Source: Hymenobacter sp. YC55
GTDB taxonomy: Bacteria > Bacteroidota > Bacteroidia > Cytophagales > Hymenobacteraceae
Length of the DNA stretch: 64,000 nucleotides
Direction of reading: 5' to 3'
NCBI RefSeq assembly: GCF_029433095.1
Contig: NZ_JARNTX010000001.1
Location: forward strand, 496,001-560,000
This document shows, one piece after another, positions 26,915 to 36,159 of the stretch (the first letter of the stretch is position 1; each line of letters starts with the position of its first letter). A program made the translations under genes and the position numbers. The notes beneath the pieces were generated by a model. That model saw nothing but the letters and a program-made list of their open reading frames with translations, searched no databases and was not told the origin of the DNA.

Positions 26915-27037
26915 GGCTCGCCCAAAATAGCCAAAATCCGTCAGCCGATAGTTACATGGCTGTTTAGAAGCTACTGAGTTCTCTGCCAGCACAACTATAA
27001 AGTGCCGTTGCTTGAACAGCTCTTATAACCATCTAGA

Positions 27038-27083
27038 CACGACTCGGCCCACTGTATTGTGTGATGCAGTGGGCCGAGTCGTG
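27038..27083. terminator. Long perfect hairpin between the HEAT-cyclophilin and ACBP genes
   Basis: A perfect 17-bp inverted repeat, CACGACTCGGCCCACTG (27038-27054) and its complement (27067-27083), with a 12-nt loop. It lies 14 bp after the end of the acyl-CoA-binding protein gene on the minus strand. There is no T tract, so it may stop transcription weakly or protect the 3' end. Confidence 0.55.
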
Positions 27084-27096
27084 AATAAGGAACGTC

Positions 27097-27597
27097 TTAG
27101 TTTTGTTCGTCTTTCAGATGATCTTCGCCGCCGTAAGGTGCTCCAGCGGTGATATCACCCCGTAAACCACCCTGCGACACGCCCGGACCTGTATTAGGTT
27201 GCTGTGCTAAAGTGCTGTTTTCTTCGGCGGTATTCACCTGAGACCCGGTAGCAGGCTGCCCGTTACCCGTGATAACCGAAGCGGCTTCGCCTACTGGACC
27301 TGCTAGCTCGTTCACTTTCTGAATGTACTCGCGGCGGGCTTCATCTTCACTCATGCCCTTGAACTTGCTCCACGAATCCCATTGCGCCTGTGACATGCCC
27401 TGTGGGCCGCTTGGATTCGAAGGCGTGTCGTCGCCTACCACGTCTTTTTCGGTGTCGTGGTCACCTTCAGTTGCTTGTTTGTAGAGGCCATACAACTCGT
27501 TCATATGGGCGGCGGCTTTATCGCCGGGAAGGTTATCTACGCGCGATACAGCCGCTTCAAACTGCTGTTGCAGATTAAGATTATCCTGAAGATTCAT
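27097..27597 (-). CDS. Acyl-CoA-binding protein (ACBP family)
   Basis: 166 residues. The first ~90 form an ACBP domain: QQQFEAAVSRVDNLPGD, HMNELYGLYKQATEGD, and SQAQWDSWSKFKGMSEDEAR, with the YxLYKQAT and WDxW(x)KxKGMS features of this mostly eukaryotic fold, followed by YIQKVNELA. The C-terminal ~70 residues are a low-complexity Gly/Gln/Asn-rich tail. It is expected to bind long-chain acyl-CoA in the cytosol. The start MNLQDNLNLQQ is chosen; a longer frame to 27723 would overlap the divergent asnB. A hairpin lies just downstream. Confidence 0.85.
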   Translation of the reverse strand: MNLQDNLNLQQQFEAAVSRVDNLPGDKAAAHMNELYGLYKQATEGDHDTEKDVVGDDTPSNPSGPQGMSQAQWDSWSKFKGMSEDEARREYIQKVNELAGPVGEAASVITGNGQPATGSQVNTAEENSTLAQQPNTGPGVSQGGLRGDITAGAPYGGEDHLKDEQN

Positions 27598-27723
27598 GGT
27601 AAAGGAGGTGGCTGAAGAGTGGAATTTATCTTGTGTACTAAGCAAGCACGGCTTTGGTTGCAAGGCGTGCCTTGCTACTTTTTCACTCAACAAGTCTTCA
27701 GACTTCGTACTTTTACCCACCAT

Positions 27724-29661
27724 ATGTGTGGAATAACTGGACTATTCGCTTTCACTGATACAGGCCGTAATGCGCTAGCTTCGCTGCCCGCATCTACCGA
27801 CGCTATTATTAGCCGGGGCCCCGATTCGCAAGGACACTTCGTGTATGACCGTTGTGGCCTTGGTTTCCGCCGACTCGCTATTCTCGATTTATCAGCTGAT
27901 GGTAACCAACCCATGACCGATGAGTCGGGCCGGTATACCATCGTCTTCAATGGGGAGATTTTCAACTTTCGGGAGCTGCGGCAACGGCTTATGAATAAAG
28001 GGTATCAGTTTCATTCTCAAACTGATACTGAAGTTATATTGCGCCTCTATATCACGGAAGGACGAGGCTTCCTGAAAAAGCTGAATGGCTTTTTTGGCTT
28101 GGCTATCTACGACAAAGAAGAAGACTCGCTGTTCATCGCCCGCGACCGAATGGGGGAGAAGCCCGTACTCGTGTACCGCGACGAGGACAAGTTTATGTTT
28201 GCCTCCGAGATGAAGTCGTTGATGGCGTTGGGCATTCCCCGCAAGCTCGACTATGTAGCATTGAGTCACTATTTGCAGCTCAACTATATCCCGGGGCCTG
28301 CTACTATCTTTAAAGGAGTTAAAAAGCTACTGCCGGGCCACTACCTCTATATCAAAGGGAAGAAAGTGGTGCGCAAGCGTTGGTATAAAATCCCTTATGA
28401 CCCGAAAAAGGTCGAAAAAAATAAGCTTAGCTACGAGCAGCAGCAAGCCAAGCTCGTCAACCTGCTTGATGACGCTACCGCCCGCCGGCTTGTGGCCGAT
28501 GTGCCTCTCGGCGCGTTTCTAAGTGGCGGTATTGATTCCAGCGTAATTGTCGCTTTGGCGTCACGGCATACCGAACACCTAAATACATTCAGCATTGGCT
28601 ACCGCGACGAGCCTTTCTTCGACGAAACGAAGTACGCCAAGCTAGTTGCCGATAAGTACAAGACCAACCACACAGTTTTCTCGCTTTCCAACCAGGACCT
28701 CTATGACCATATTTTCGAGGTGCTGGATTACATCGATGAGCCGTTTGCCGACTCGTCAGCCCTAGCAGTTTACATCCTCAGTAAGCGCACCCGCGAAAAG
28801 GTTACGGTTGCCCTATCCGGCGATGGTGCCGATGAAATGTTTGCGGGGTATAATAAGCACATGGGCGAATTCCAGGTGCGCAAAGGTGGCTTCAAAGCAG
28901 AGGCAGTGACGGGGTTGAACCTGCTTTGGGACATTCTCCCCAAGTCACGCAACTCGTTTTTCGGCAACCGGGTGCGACAGTTTCAACGGTTTTCGCGGGG
29001 CATGCTTAGTGGCCCTAAAGACAGGTATTGGGATTGGGCGAGTTTTGCCTCCGCAGCCGATGCGCGCGGTTTGCTGAGTGCCGAAGCTCGCCGCAAAGTA
29101 GGCAAGAAGCTCGCTGAAAAGCGCCGCAAAGACATCTTGGAAAATCTGCATGCCCAAGGCGACCTAAATGAGGTGCTGCTGACCGATATGCAACTCGTGT
29201 TGCCCTACGACATGCTGACCAAAGTGGACCTCATGAGTATGGCCAATTCGTTGGAAGTTCGGCCGCCTTTCCTTGACCCCAACGTGGTTCGCTTTGCGTT
29301 TAGCTTGCCAGTGGAAAGCAAAATCGACGCGAATATGAAGAAGCGCATTGTGCAGGATGCCTTCCGTCCCATGTTGCCCGAAGAACTCTACAAGCGCCCC
29401 AAGCATGGATTTGAGGTGCCTTTATTGAAGTGGTTCCGTGCTGAGCTTCGTCCACTTATCGAAGATGATTTATTATCCGATGCTTTTGTTGAGGCACAGG
29501 GTATATTTGATTTAAATGCGGTCCGGGCTTTGAAAACGCAGCTTTTCTCCCGCAGCCCCGGCGACGTACATGCCCGTATTTGGGCACTAATTGTATTTCA
29601 GCACTGGTGGAAGCGCTACATGATGGCTTCAGTACCACAGGTGGCTAGCTCCACGTTATAA
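27724..29661 (+). CDS. asnB: Asparagine synthase (glutamine-hydrolysing)
   Basis: Amidates aspartate using glutamine and ATP, or acts as an amidotransferase for a glycan component. It has 645 residues. The start is fixed by the MCGITG N-terminus, whose Cys2 is the glutaminase nucleophile; a longer frame from 27619 was rejected. The glutaminase domain covers about 1-215 (SRGPDSQG, FNGEIFNF). The synthetase domain has the ATP-pyrophosphatase loop SGGIDSS at 267-273 and SGDGADEMFAGY near 373. A TACTTTTA box at 27708-27715 would give an almost leaderless mRNA, so the true promoter is uncertain. It is first gene of the glycan locus, 25 bp before ugd; AsnB homologues are common in Bacteroidetes polysaccharide clusters. 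Confidence 0.9.
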   Translation: MCGITGLFAFTDTGRNALASLPASTDAIISRGPDSQGHFVYDRCGLGFRRLAILDLSADGNQPMTDESGRYTIVFNGEIFNFRELRQRLMNKGYQFHSQTDTEVILRLYITEGRGFLKKLNGFFGLAIYDKEEDSLFIARDRMGEKPVLVYRDEDKFMFASEMKSLMALGIPRKLDYVALSHYLQLNYIPGPATIFKGVKKLLPGHYLYIKGKKVVRKRWYKIPYDPKKVEKNKLSYEQQQAKLVNLLDDATARRLVADVPLGAFLSGGIDSSVIVALASRHTEHLNTFSIGYRDEPFFDETKYAKLVADKYKTNHTVFSLSNQDLYDHIFEVLDYIDEPFADSSALAVYILSKRTREKVTVALSGDGADEMFAGYNKHMGEFQVRKGGFKAEAVTGLNLLWDILPKSRNSFFGNRVRQFQRFSRGMLSGPKDRYWDWASFASAADARGLLSAEARRKVGKKLAEKRRKDILENLHAQGDLNEVLLTDMQLVLPYDMLTKVDLMSMANSLEVRPPFLDPNVVRFAFSLPVESKIDANMKKRIVQDAFRPMLPEELYKRPKHGFEVPLLKWFRAELRPLIEDDLLSDAFVEAQGIFDLNAVRALKTQLFSRSPGDVHARIWALIVFQHWWKRYMMASVPQVASSTL

Positions 29662-29686
29662 AACAATCTTACGCTTCACACCCCTT

Positions 29687-31045
29687 ATGAAAGTAGCAGT
29701 AGTTGGCACTGGTTATGTTGGCTTGGTAACAGGTACCTGTTTTGCCGAGGTAGGTATGGATGTCACTTGTATTGATATCGACCAGAAAAAAATCGACAAC
29801 CTCAAGGAAGGCATTCTACCAATATACGAGCCTGGCCTCGAGGAGATGGTCACGCGCAACGTATCAGCGGGGCGTTTGCACTTCACCACCAACATAGGTG
29901 ATGGCATTAAGGATTGTGACGTTGCATTTATTGCCGTAGGAACCCCTCCGGGCGAAGACGGCTCCGCTGATTTGAAGTACGTACTGGCGGTAGCTCGGGG
30001 TATCGGTGAAAATATGAATGGCTACAGCGTGGTGGTGACCAAGAGCACAGTACCAGTCGGTACAGCTGCCAAAGTACACCGAGAACTGACGCAAGCCCTG
30101 GAAAAGCGAGGAGCCAATATCGAGTTCGACGTAGCTTCCAATCCTGAGTTCTTAAAGGAGGGTGCTGCTATCGATGACTTCTTAAAGCCTGACCGTATTG
30201 TAGTAGGCGTTTCGTCGGAACGTGCTGAGGAGGTAATGAGCAAGCTCTACAAGCCTTTCTTGCTCAATGGCCACCCAATTATCTTCATGGATATTCCATC
30301 AGCTGAGATGACGAAGTACGCTGCCAATTCCATGCTGGCAACTAAGATTTCGTTTATGAACGACATTGCCAACCTGTGCGAAATCATGGGAGCCGATGTA
30401 AACATGGTGCGCAAAGGCATCGGTTCTGATGCTCGGATAGGAACAAAGTTCATCTATCCAGGCATCGGCTATGGCGGTTCGTGCTTCCCGAAGGATGTAA
30501 AAGCGCTGATCAAGACTGCTGCCGAAAACGGCTATCAGATGCAGGTATTACAGGCCGTAGAAAGCGTAAATGAAGCGCAGAAAGAAGTGCTTTTCGATAA
30601 AGTGAAAAAGCATTTTGGCGGCGAATTGGAAGGCCGGAAAATTGCCGTTTGGGGTTTGTCGTTCAAGCCTAAAACAGACGATATGCGCGAGGCTCCCTCG
30701 TTGGTTATTATCGAGAAGCTGCTTGCCCATGGTTGCTCGGTATCTGTGTATGACCCGGTTGCTATACCAGAAGCCAAGCACTCGTTAGGTGACACGGTGA
30801 AGTACGCAAAAGATCAGTTCGAAGCCTTAGTTGATGCCGACGCGCTACTAGTCGTAACTGAGTGGCCTGAATTCCGTTCGCCAAGCTTCGAGGTAGTAGG
30901 CAAGCTCCTCAAGCAAAAAGTTATCTTCGACGGACGCAACATCTATGATCCGCAGGAGATGAAGCAAATTGGCTTTGCCTACCACTGTATTGGTATCCGT
31001 ACCGACCACAAGGAGCCTGTAATAGCAGCAAGCGAGAAATTCTAA
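29687..31045 (+). CDS. ugd: UDP-glucose 6-dehydrogenase
   Basis: Two-step NAD-dependent oxidation of UDP-glucose to UDP-glucuronate. It has 452 residues. The N-terminal Rossmann domain starts MKVAVVGTGYVGLVTGTCFA. The central domain has the NPEFLKEGAAIDDF and KYAANSMLATKISFMND signatures and the catalytic Cys266 in YGGSCFPKD. The C-terminal UDP-binding domain has WGLSFKPKTDDMREAPS. The product feeds the decarboxylase encoded 57 bp downstream. Confidence 0.94.
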   Translation: MKVAVVGTGYVGLVTGTCFAEVGMDVTCIDIDQKKIDNLKEGILPIYEPGLEEMVTRNVSAGRLHFTTNIGDGIKDCDVAFIAVGTPPGEDGSADLKYVLAVARGIGENMNGYSVVVTKSTVPVGTAAKVHRELTQALEKRGANIEFDVASNPEFLKEGAAIDDFLKPDRIVVGVSSERAEEVMSKLYKPFLLNGHPIIFMDIPSAEMTKYAANSMLATKISFMNDIANLCEIMGADVNMVRKGIGSDARIGTKFIYPGIGYGGSCFPKDVKALIKTAAENGYQMQVLQAVESVNEAQKEVLFDKVKKHFGGELEGRKIAVWGLSFKPKTDDMREAPSLVIIEKLLAHGCSVSVYDPVAIPEAKHSLGDTVKYAKDQFEALVDADALLVVTEWPEFRSPSFEVVGKLLKQKVIFDGRNIYDPQEMKQIGFAYHCIGIRTDHKEPVIAASEKF

Positions 31046-31102
31046 GCCACTAGCCTTTCACTTCAAAAAGCTTGCAGCGTTTTGCTTGCAACTTCAACTA
31101 CT

Positions 31103-32047
31103 ATGTCTGACAAGAAACGCGTACTTATTACCGGCGGAGCTGGCTTCTTAGGGTCTCACCTGTGCGACCGGTTTTTGGCAGAAGGTTACCATGTTATTGC
31201 CATGGATAACCTCATCACCGGGGACCTATCCAACATCGAGCATTTGTTCGGCCGCGAGGATTTTGAGTTTCACCACGCTGACGTCTCGAAATTCGTATTT
31301 GTGGCTGGCAAGCTGGATTACATCCTGCACTTCGCTTCACCCGCATCTCCCATCGACTACCTCAAGATCCCAATTCAAACGCTGAAAGTAGGGTCTTTAG
31401 GCACGCACAACTTGCTCGGTCTGGCACGCGTGAAAGGCGCCCGGGTGCTCATTGCCAGCACCTCCGAAGTATATGGTGACCCGGAGATTCACCCGCAGGT
31501 AGAAGAGTACTTTGGTAACGTAAATCCCGTTGGCCCCCGTGGCTGCTACGATGAGGCTAAGCGCTTCCAAGAAGCCATTACGATGGCTTACCACAACCAT
31601 CACGGTCTGGAAACGCGCATTATTCGCATCTTCAACACCTACGGCCCACGTATGCGCCTCAACGACGGCCGCGTGTTGCCAGCCTTCTTGTCGCAAGCTC
31701 TTCGCGGCGAAGCGCTGACTGTATTCGGCGACGGTTCGCAAACACGTTCTTTCTGCTATGTCGATGACCTTGTAGAAGGTATTTATCGGTTGCTGCTCAG
31801 TGACTATCATTTGCCGGTGAACATCGGTAACCCAGCGGAAATCACCATTAAGGAGTTTGGTGAAGAAATTGCCCGTCTCACTGGTGTCGAGTTCAAGCCT
31901 GATTATCGGCCCTTACCCGAAAACGACCCCATGAAGCGTAAGCCGGACATCACCAAGGCGAAGGAAATTCTTGGATGGGAACCGAAGGTGGATCGGGCTG
32001 AAGGCTTGCGTCGTACTCTTGAGTATTTTCAGGCACACGTGAAATAA
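31103..32047 (+). CDS. UDP-glucuronate decarboxylase (UDP-xylose synthase, UXS-like SDR)
   Basis: Extended SDR epimerase-family enzyme, 314 residues, expected to convert UDP-glucuronate to UDP-xylose. It has the NAD-binding [10 protein letters not shown] loop and the UXS-type signatures [20 protein letters not shown] and [11 protein letters not shown], with the YxxxK pair at Tyr149/Lys153. The ATG at 31103 is preferred over an in-frame TTG at 31082. It follows ugd directly, which supports the substrate. Generic NAD-dependent epimerases are similar, but the GCYDEAKR and SPIDY motifs point to UXS. Confidence 0.88.
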   Translation: MSDKKRVLITGGAGFLGSHLCDRFLAEGYHVIAMDNLITGDLSNIEHLFGREDFEFHHADVSKFVFVAGKLDYILHFASPASPIDYLKIPIQTLKVGSLGTHNLLGLARVKGARVLIASTSEVYGDPEIHPQVEEYFGNVNPVGPRGCYDEAKRFQEAITMAYHNHHGLETRIIRIFNTYGPRMRLNDGRVLPAFLSQALRGEALTVFGDGSQTRSFCYVDDLVEGIYRLLLSDYHLPVNIGNPAEITIKEFGEEIARLTGVEFKPDYRPLPENDPMKRKPDITKAKEILGWEPKVDRAEGLRRTLEYFQAHVK

Positions 32048-32053
32048 AAGCAA

Positions 32054-32458
32054 ATGAAGGTTCCCTACCTAATTGAGTTTCCCAAGGTGGGGGCTTCCGA
32101 TATTGGCTTTATTTCTATAGCAGAACATCCGCAGTACATTCCTTTCGAAGTAAAGCGCGTTTTTTGGACGTATTACACGCCAGAGAGCGTTCTACGCGGC
32201 CGGCATGCGCACCACATCACCGAGCAGGTGCTAGTGGCCGTAGCCGGCCGCATTATTGTTACGGCAGAACAAGCTAATGGTACGGTAGAATTGTTTCGCC
32301 TTGAAGACCCGTATGTAGGGCTCTACATTCCTCCAAACGTGTGGCACACCATGCAGTATTCGCACTCAGCGGTACAACTAGTTTTGGCTTCGTCCACTTA
32401 CGATGAGCAGGACTACATTCGGCAACATGATCAGTTTCGGCAAATATGGAAGGCGTAA
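32054..32458 (+). CDS. FdtA/WxcM-like sugar 3,4-ketoisomerase
   Basis: 134-residue cupin-fold enzyme of the FdtA/QdtA/WxcM family, which isomerises dTDP-4-keto-6-deoxyglucose to the 3-keto sugar. Family signs are VFWTYYTPESVLRGRHAHHITEQ (His pair in RGRHAHH) and GLYIPPNVWHTMQYS. It starts 6 bp after the UXS-like gene and overlaps the next gene by 13 bp, so it is in the same operon. FdtA (galacto) and QdtA (gluco) products cannot be distinguished here. The dTDP-glucose steps (RmlA/RmlB) are not in the window. Confidence 0.85.
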   Translation: MKVPYLIEFPKVGASDIGFISIAEHPQYIPFEVKRVFWTYYTPESVLRGRHAHHITEQVLVAVAGRIIVTAEQANGTVELFRLEDPYVGLYIPPNVWHTMQYSHSAVQLVLASSTYDEQDYIRQHDQFRQIWKA

Positions 32459-33396
32459 ATGCCAGTTTACTATCCAAACGGGCGTCTGTACTTCCATTTT
32501 ATTCTCCCTACAATTTTTTGCGGGATTTGCCCATCGACCCGCAAACTGAAATGTATGGTGCAGGACGTTTTGCTCGGTTTCCTGCCAGTGTGCATGAGCA
32601 GATATTCACTTACCAGCAACACGGGCAACAAATACAGATACTGTATACCGCCCTGCCGTGGGATTCTGAGTATTTTGGTGTTCCGACCTTTAAGCTCCTG
32701 ACTGGTCTTTTTGACCAAGCTGCACCCATGCTCGATCGGGTTGCTGCCCTGCATGCTTGGCAGAGAAAATTAGCCGCCACAGGCGGCTTCTACTGCTTCA
32801 GTGAAATTCCTGTAGAGGATACTACCTTATTGCAAACCTTAACTAGTAGTGGTTGGCGACTTATAGAAACTCGCATGCAGTTTTATCACAACCAACTAGA
32901 AGAGTTCAGGCAGCCGCGATACGCCGTGCGGGCAGCGCGACTAGAAGAGGCCGAACACATTGGGCAAATTGCAGCGGCGGCTCGCAATTCCTATGACCGG
33001 TTTCATGCGGATATGTGGTTTGGCGCTACCCGCGCTGATGCTTTTCTTGCCCGCTATGCTAGTGCTGCAGTGCAAGGTTATTGCGACACTGTGCTCGTAC
33101 CTAATGAGCCTGATGTTTCAGTCGACTCGTTCTTGGCTATCAGTGACCTTGTAGCTGATGCTTCCAAGCTTGGAGTTGGTTTATCAAGAGTAGTGCTAAC
33201 TGCAGTGGGGCCGCAGAATAAAGGTTGGCATCAGCGGCTAGTGTCGGAGACTGTGTACCGAGCGCGTGAGCAAGGGGCCCGCTACGTTTTGATGACCACT
33301 CAGGCTACCAATCGCGCTGTATTCCGCACATGCGAGAAGCTCGGCTTCAGATTGGGAGGAACTACGCATATTTTAGCCTGCCACCATGCTGCTTAA
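32446..33396 (+). CDS. GNAT-family acyltransferase, probable aminosugar N-acyltransferase
   Basis: 316 residues. The N-terminal LPWDSEYFGVPTF resembles the opening of WecD/RffC-type sugar N-acetyltransferases. The C-terminal half has the GNAT acyl-CoA region (VGLSRVVLTAVGPQNKGWHQRLVSETVYRAREQGARYVLM and NRAVFRTCEKLGFRLGG). It overlaps the FdtA-like gene by 13 bp, and an FdtB-like transaminase follows two genes later. It therefore probably acylates the dTDP-3-amino-3,6-dideoxyhexose in place of the usual hexapeptide-repeat FdtC/QdtC. The acyl donor is unknown. The start at 32446 is used; no better Met is seen. Confidence 0.7.
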   Translation: MEGVNASLLSKRASVLPFYSPYNFLRDLPIDPQTEMYGAGRFARFPASVHEQIFTYQQHGQQIQILYTALPWDSEYFGVPTFKLLTGLFDQAAPMLDRVAALHAWQRKLAATGGFYCFSEIPVEDTTLLQTLTSSGWRLIETRMQFYHNQLEEFRQPRYAVRAARLEEAEHIGQIAAAARNSYDRFHADMWFGATRADAFLARYASAAVQGYCDTVLVPNEPDVSVDSFLAISDLVADASKLGVGLSRVVLTAVGPQNKGWHQRLVSETVYRAREQGARYVLMTTQATNRAVFRTCEKLGFRLGGTTHILACHHAA

Positions 33397-33435
33397 CAGT
33401 AGTTTTTCTGCTTGTTTTACTGCCATCTTAGCTCA

Positions 33436-34386
33436 ATGCCCAAGCTTTCCGTCATCGTACCCTGCTATTTCAACGAAGACAACATCCCTGTTACAGTACG
33501 GGAACTGATTGCTAACGAAGGCAGATTTCCACCGGAGGTAGAATTTGAATATGTGTTTGTAGATGATGGCTCACGCGACCAAACGCTACAAGCATTGTTA
33601 ACTGCTCGGAAACAGTATCCCGACCGAATTCAAGTAGTTGAGCTTGTTGGCAATGTAGGTTCCTACAATGCTATTGTGGCCGGTATGGCGCAGGCAGGCG
33701 GCGACTGTATGGCCATTATCACGGCCGATATGCAAGACCCGCCTGAACTGATGGTGCAGATGTACCAATACTGGCAACAGGGCTTCAAGCTTGTTATTGG
33801 AAACCGCCAAGACCGGCAAGAGACAGGCTTATCAAAGTGGATGTCCGAACTGTTTCATTGGCTGATGAAGCATATGGCCCTGCGCAATATTCCTGACGGA
33901 GGATTTGATTTTGTGTTTTTCGATCGGCAGGTTCGTGATGAGATTGTGCGCATGCAGGAGCGCAATAGCAACATTTTTTATTTGATGGTATGGTTAGGCT
34001 ACTCCTACGTCAATATTCCTTATGTGCGCCGAAAACGAGAAATAGGAAAGTCGCGCTGGACTCTGCAAAAAAAGCTTAAGCTGTTTATTGACTCTTTGCT
34101 TTCTTTCTCCTTTTCGCCTATTCGAGCTATTTCGGTTGTAGGGTTGCTATTAGGTGTAACAGCATTATTATATGGTCTGTACGTAATTGGATTGAGGATT
34201 TTCGCACCTCAAGGTCCCGCTGGCTGGACTACGCTTATGGTAGTGGTACTGTTCGTATCAGCTTTCCAGATGATTGCGCTTGGTATTATTGGCGAATATG
34301 TGTGGCGTGGTATGGACGCCGCGCGTAATAGGCCGCTTTACGTCGTTAAGAACGTGTACAGCACTAGCAAAACGGGGGTACAATAA
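33436..34386 (+). CDS. Membrane-anchored GT2 glycosyltransferase (dolichyl-phosphate-mannose-synthase-like)
   Basis: 316 residues. The cytosolic GT-A domain starts KLSVIVPCYFNEDNI and has VDDGSRDQT and the catalytic ADMQDPPE. Two C-terminal membrane segments follow (about 232-257 and 270-295), the layout of ArnC/DPM-type enzymes that load a sugar onto a polyprenyl phosphate. The ATG at 33436 is chosen over an in-frame TTG at 33412. It lies within the FdtA-GNAT-FdtB group, so it may handle that aminosugar; this is inference. Confidence 0.82.
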   Translation: MPKLSVIVPCYFNEDNIPVTVRELIANEGRFPPEVEFEYVFVDDGSRDQTLQALLTARKQYPDRIQVVELVGNVGSYNAIVAGMAQAGGDCMAIITADMQDPPELMVQMYQYWQQGFKLVIGNRQDRQETGLSKWMSELFHWLMKHMALRNIPDGGFDFVFFDRQVRDEIVRMQERNSNIFYLMVWLGYSYVNIPYVRRKREIGKSRWTLQKKLKLFIDSLLSFSFSPIRAISVVGLLLGVTALLYGLYVIGLRIFAPQGPAGWTTLMVVVLFVSAFQMIALGIIGEYVWRGMDAARNRPLYVVKNVYSTSKTGVQ

Positions 34387-34574
34387 TTCCCCATTTGCTC
34401 AACTACCCTGATTACTGACTGGCTTAAGTATAGAAAATGCCGAATAGGTTTTGTGCTACATAAGTACTGCTTGCATTAAAGCAGCCGGCTAACTGTTTAT
34501 TGAAATTCTAGCCATGCCAATCATGAGCATAGCTGCGCAACATCTTCATATTCTTTTGTCGTCGAAAACTGGCT

Positions 34575-35678
34575 ATGCGTATTCCTTTTCTATCCTTTGC
34601 GCCTCAGCATGATCCGCTACGAGAAGAGATTTTGGCGGCTATGGCAGCAGTGTACGACAAGCAGTGGTATATACTGGGCGACGAAGTTCGGGCCTTTGAA
34701 GCTTCTTATGCGCATTATAATCAGGTAAGCTATTGCGTGGGAGTAGCTAATGGGTTGGATGCTTTGCACCTAGCACTGAAGGCGTTGCAAGTAGGGCCCG
34801 GCGACGAAGTCATAGTACCTAGCAACACATACATTGCTACTTGGTTGGCAGTATCCTTTGTGGGGGCTACCCCAGTACCTGTAGAACCTGACCCTTTTAC
34901 ATACAATCTTAATCCTGCTTGCCTTGAAGCTGCTATAACCCCGCGTACGAAAGGTATTATGCCTGTTCACCTGTATGGCCAGGCTTGCGCCATGGGACCA
35001 ATTATGGCTATAGCTGAGCGCCATGGATTGTGGGTGGTAGAAGATAATGCCCAGGCCCAGGGTGCCGCGTGGGAGGGAAGACTTACTGGTAGTTTTGGTG
35101 CTGTTAACGGAACAAGCTTTTATCCTGGTAAAAACCTAGGTGCTTTAGGGGATGCTGGTGCCGTAACAACTAACAGTGCTGAGTTAGCAACTCGAATACA
35201 AACCTTACGCAACTATGGCTCGCAGCAGAAGTACTACAACGAGGTAATTGGGCATAACTCCCGCCTCGATGAGCTGCAAGCTGCAGTACTCAGGGTGAAA
35301 CTGACTTACCTGCCTATCTGGACCCAACAACGCCAGGAGGTGGCTCGCCTCTATGATCAACACCTTGCGGGCCTTGGCGATTTAATACTACCTACTGTAG
35401 CCGCTGGTGCCAACCATGTATATCACTTGTATGTGGTCCGTACGCAGTTTCGAGATGCTCTGCAACAGCATTTAACAAAGTACGGCATAGGCACGCTCAT
35501 ACACTATCCAGTGCCACCGCATAAGCAGCAAGCATATGCTCACATGCATCTTAGTGCTTACCCCATTGCTGATGAACTTGCTGCTACTAGCCTGAGCCTC
35601 CCATTGTGGCCGGGTATGCAGCCAGAGCACGTAAGCGAAGTAGCGAGTATCGTGAGCAGCTTCTTTGCAAATCGATAA
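34575..35678 (+). CDS. FdtB-like sugar 3-aminotransferase (DegT/DnrJ/EryC1 family)
   Basis: PLP enzyme of 367 residues that should aminate the 3-keto sugar made by the FdtA-like isomerase. It has the [13 protein letters not shown] and [11 protein letters not shown] segments of the FdtB/QdtB subgroup, [11 protein letters not shown], and PLP-binding Lys186 in [40 protein letters not shown] is characteristic. It is preceded by a 188-bp gap without a clear promoter. Co-location with the FdtA-like gene supports dTDP-Fuc3N or dTDP-Qui3N synthesis. Confidence 0.87.
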   Translation: MRIPFLSFAPQHDPLREEILAAMAAVYDKQWYILGDEVRAFEASYAHYNQVSYCVGVANGLDALHLALKALQVGPGDEVIVPSNTYIATWLAVSFVGATPVPVEPDPFTYNLNPACLEAAITPRTKGIMPVHLYGQACAMGPIMAIAERHGLWVVEDNAQAQGAAWEGRLTGSFGAVNGTSFYPGKNLGALGDAGAVTTNSAELATRIQTLRNYGSQQKYYNEVIGHNSRLDELQAAVLRVKLTYLPIWTQQRQEVARLYDQHLAGLGDLILPTVAAGANHVYHLYVVRTQFRDALQQHLTKYGIGTLIHYPVPPHKQQAYAHMHLSAYPIADELAATSLSLPLWPGMQPEHVSEVASIVSSFFANR

Positions 35679-36159
35679 GTGAAATGAGGCCTCAAAATAC
35701 AGCCAACATGAGTTTGCTGTAAAAAGCTTTCTTATTGCATTAATCTAAGTGTGTATGTGCTCTTGTTACTCGAAAAATAGTAACAGGCAGGTAGCACTGC
35801 GGCTGTAATGTTAGCTACCGACATATATCTGTCAAAGCTAAACAAGATGCTTATTAAACCTATAAAATACTGTTGTAGAGCAATATACAATTAATCGATG
35901 CTTACCAAGACACACAGGTGTTGTATAAGATTATAATATGCTGAGCAAGGCATATGGAATGGATCGTCATGGCCTAATATAAGCTGAGGGATTGTTGCTA
36001 CTTCCGGTTAAATACAAACAAGCAATAAATCTGCTTGCTGAAAATCATCTACCTTTGCGACTCCAAAGCAGTTTCGGTTCTTCCTAAGAAGCGCAATCAA
36101 ACTCATTTGGTTGTTGCGCCGCCGGATTCGCTGGGTTTTTATCTCATTTAAAAAGTTGC
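35679..36159. other. 481-bp AT-rich gap before the STELLO-like gene
   Basis: No gene is recognised. A TACCTTTG box at 36050-36057 probably starts a transcript with a leader of about 95 nt. The leader contains an imperfect stem (GCGCAATCAAA around 36093 with TTTGGTTGTTGCGC ending about 36120), followed by GGGTTTTTA. This could be an attenuator, but the pairing has bulges. The rest is AT-rich sequence with no structure noted. Confidence 0.5.
36050..36057 (+). promoter_or_regulatory. -7 box upstream of the STELLO-like gene
   Basis: TACCTTTG matches TAnnTTTG. It lies in the longest gene-free stretch of the glycan locus and probably starts a second transcript unit. Confidence 0.5.

Noticed and set aside
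27619-27723. N-terminal extension of asnB by 35 codons
   Set aside because: The glutaminase domain needs Cys directly after the initiator Met, which fixes the start at 27724.
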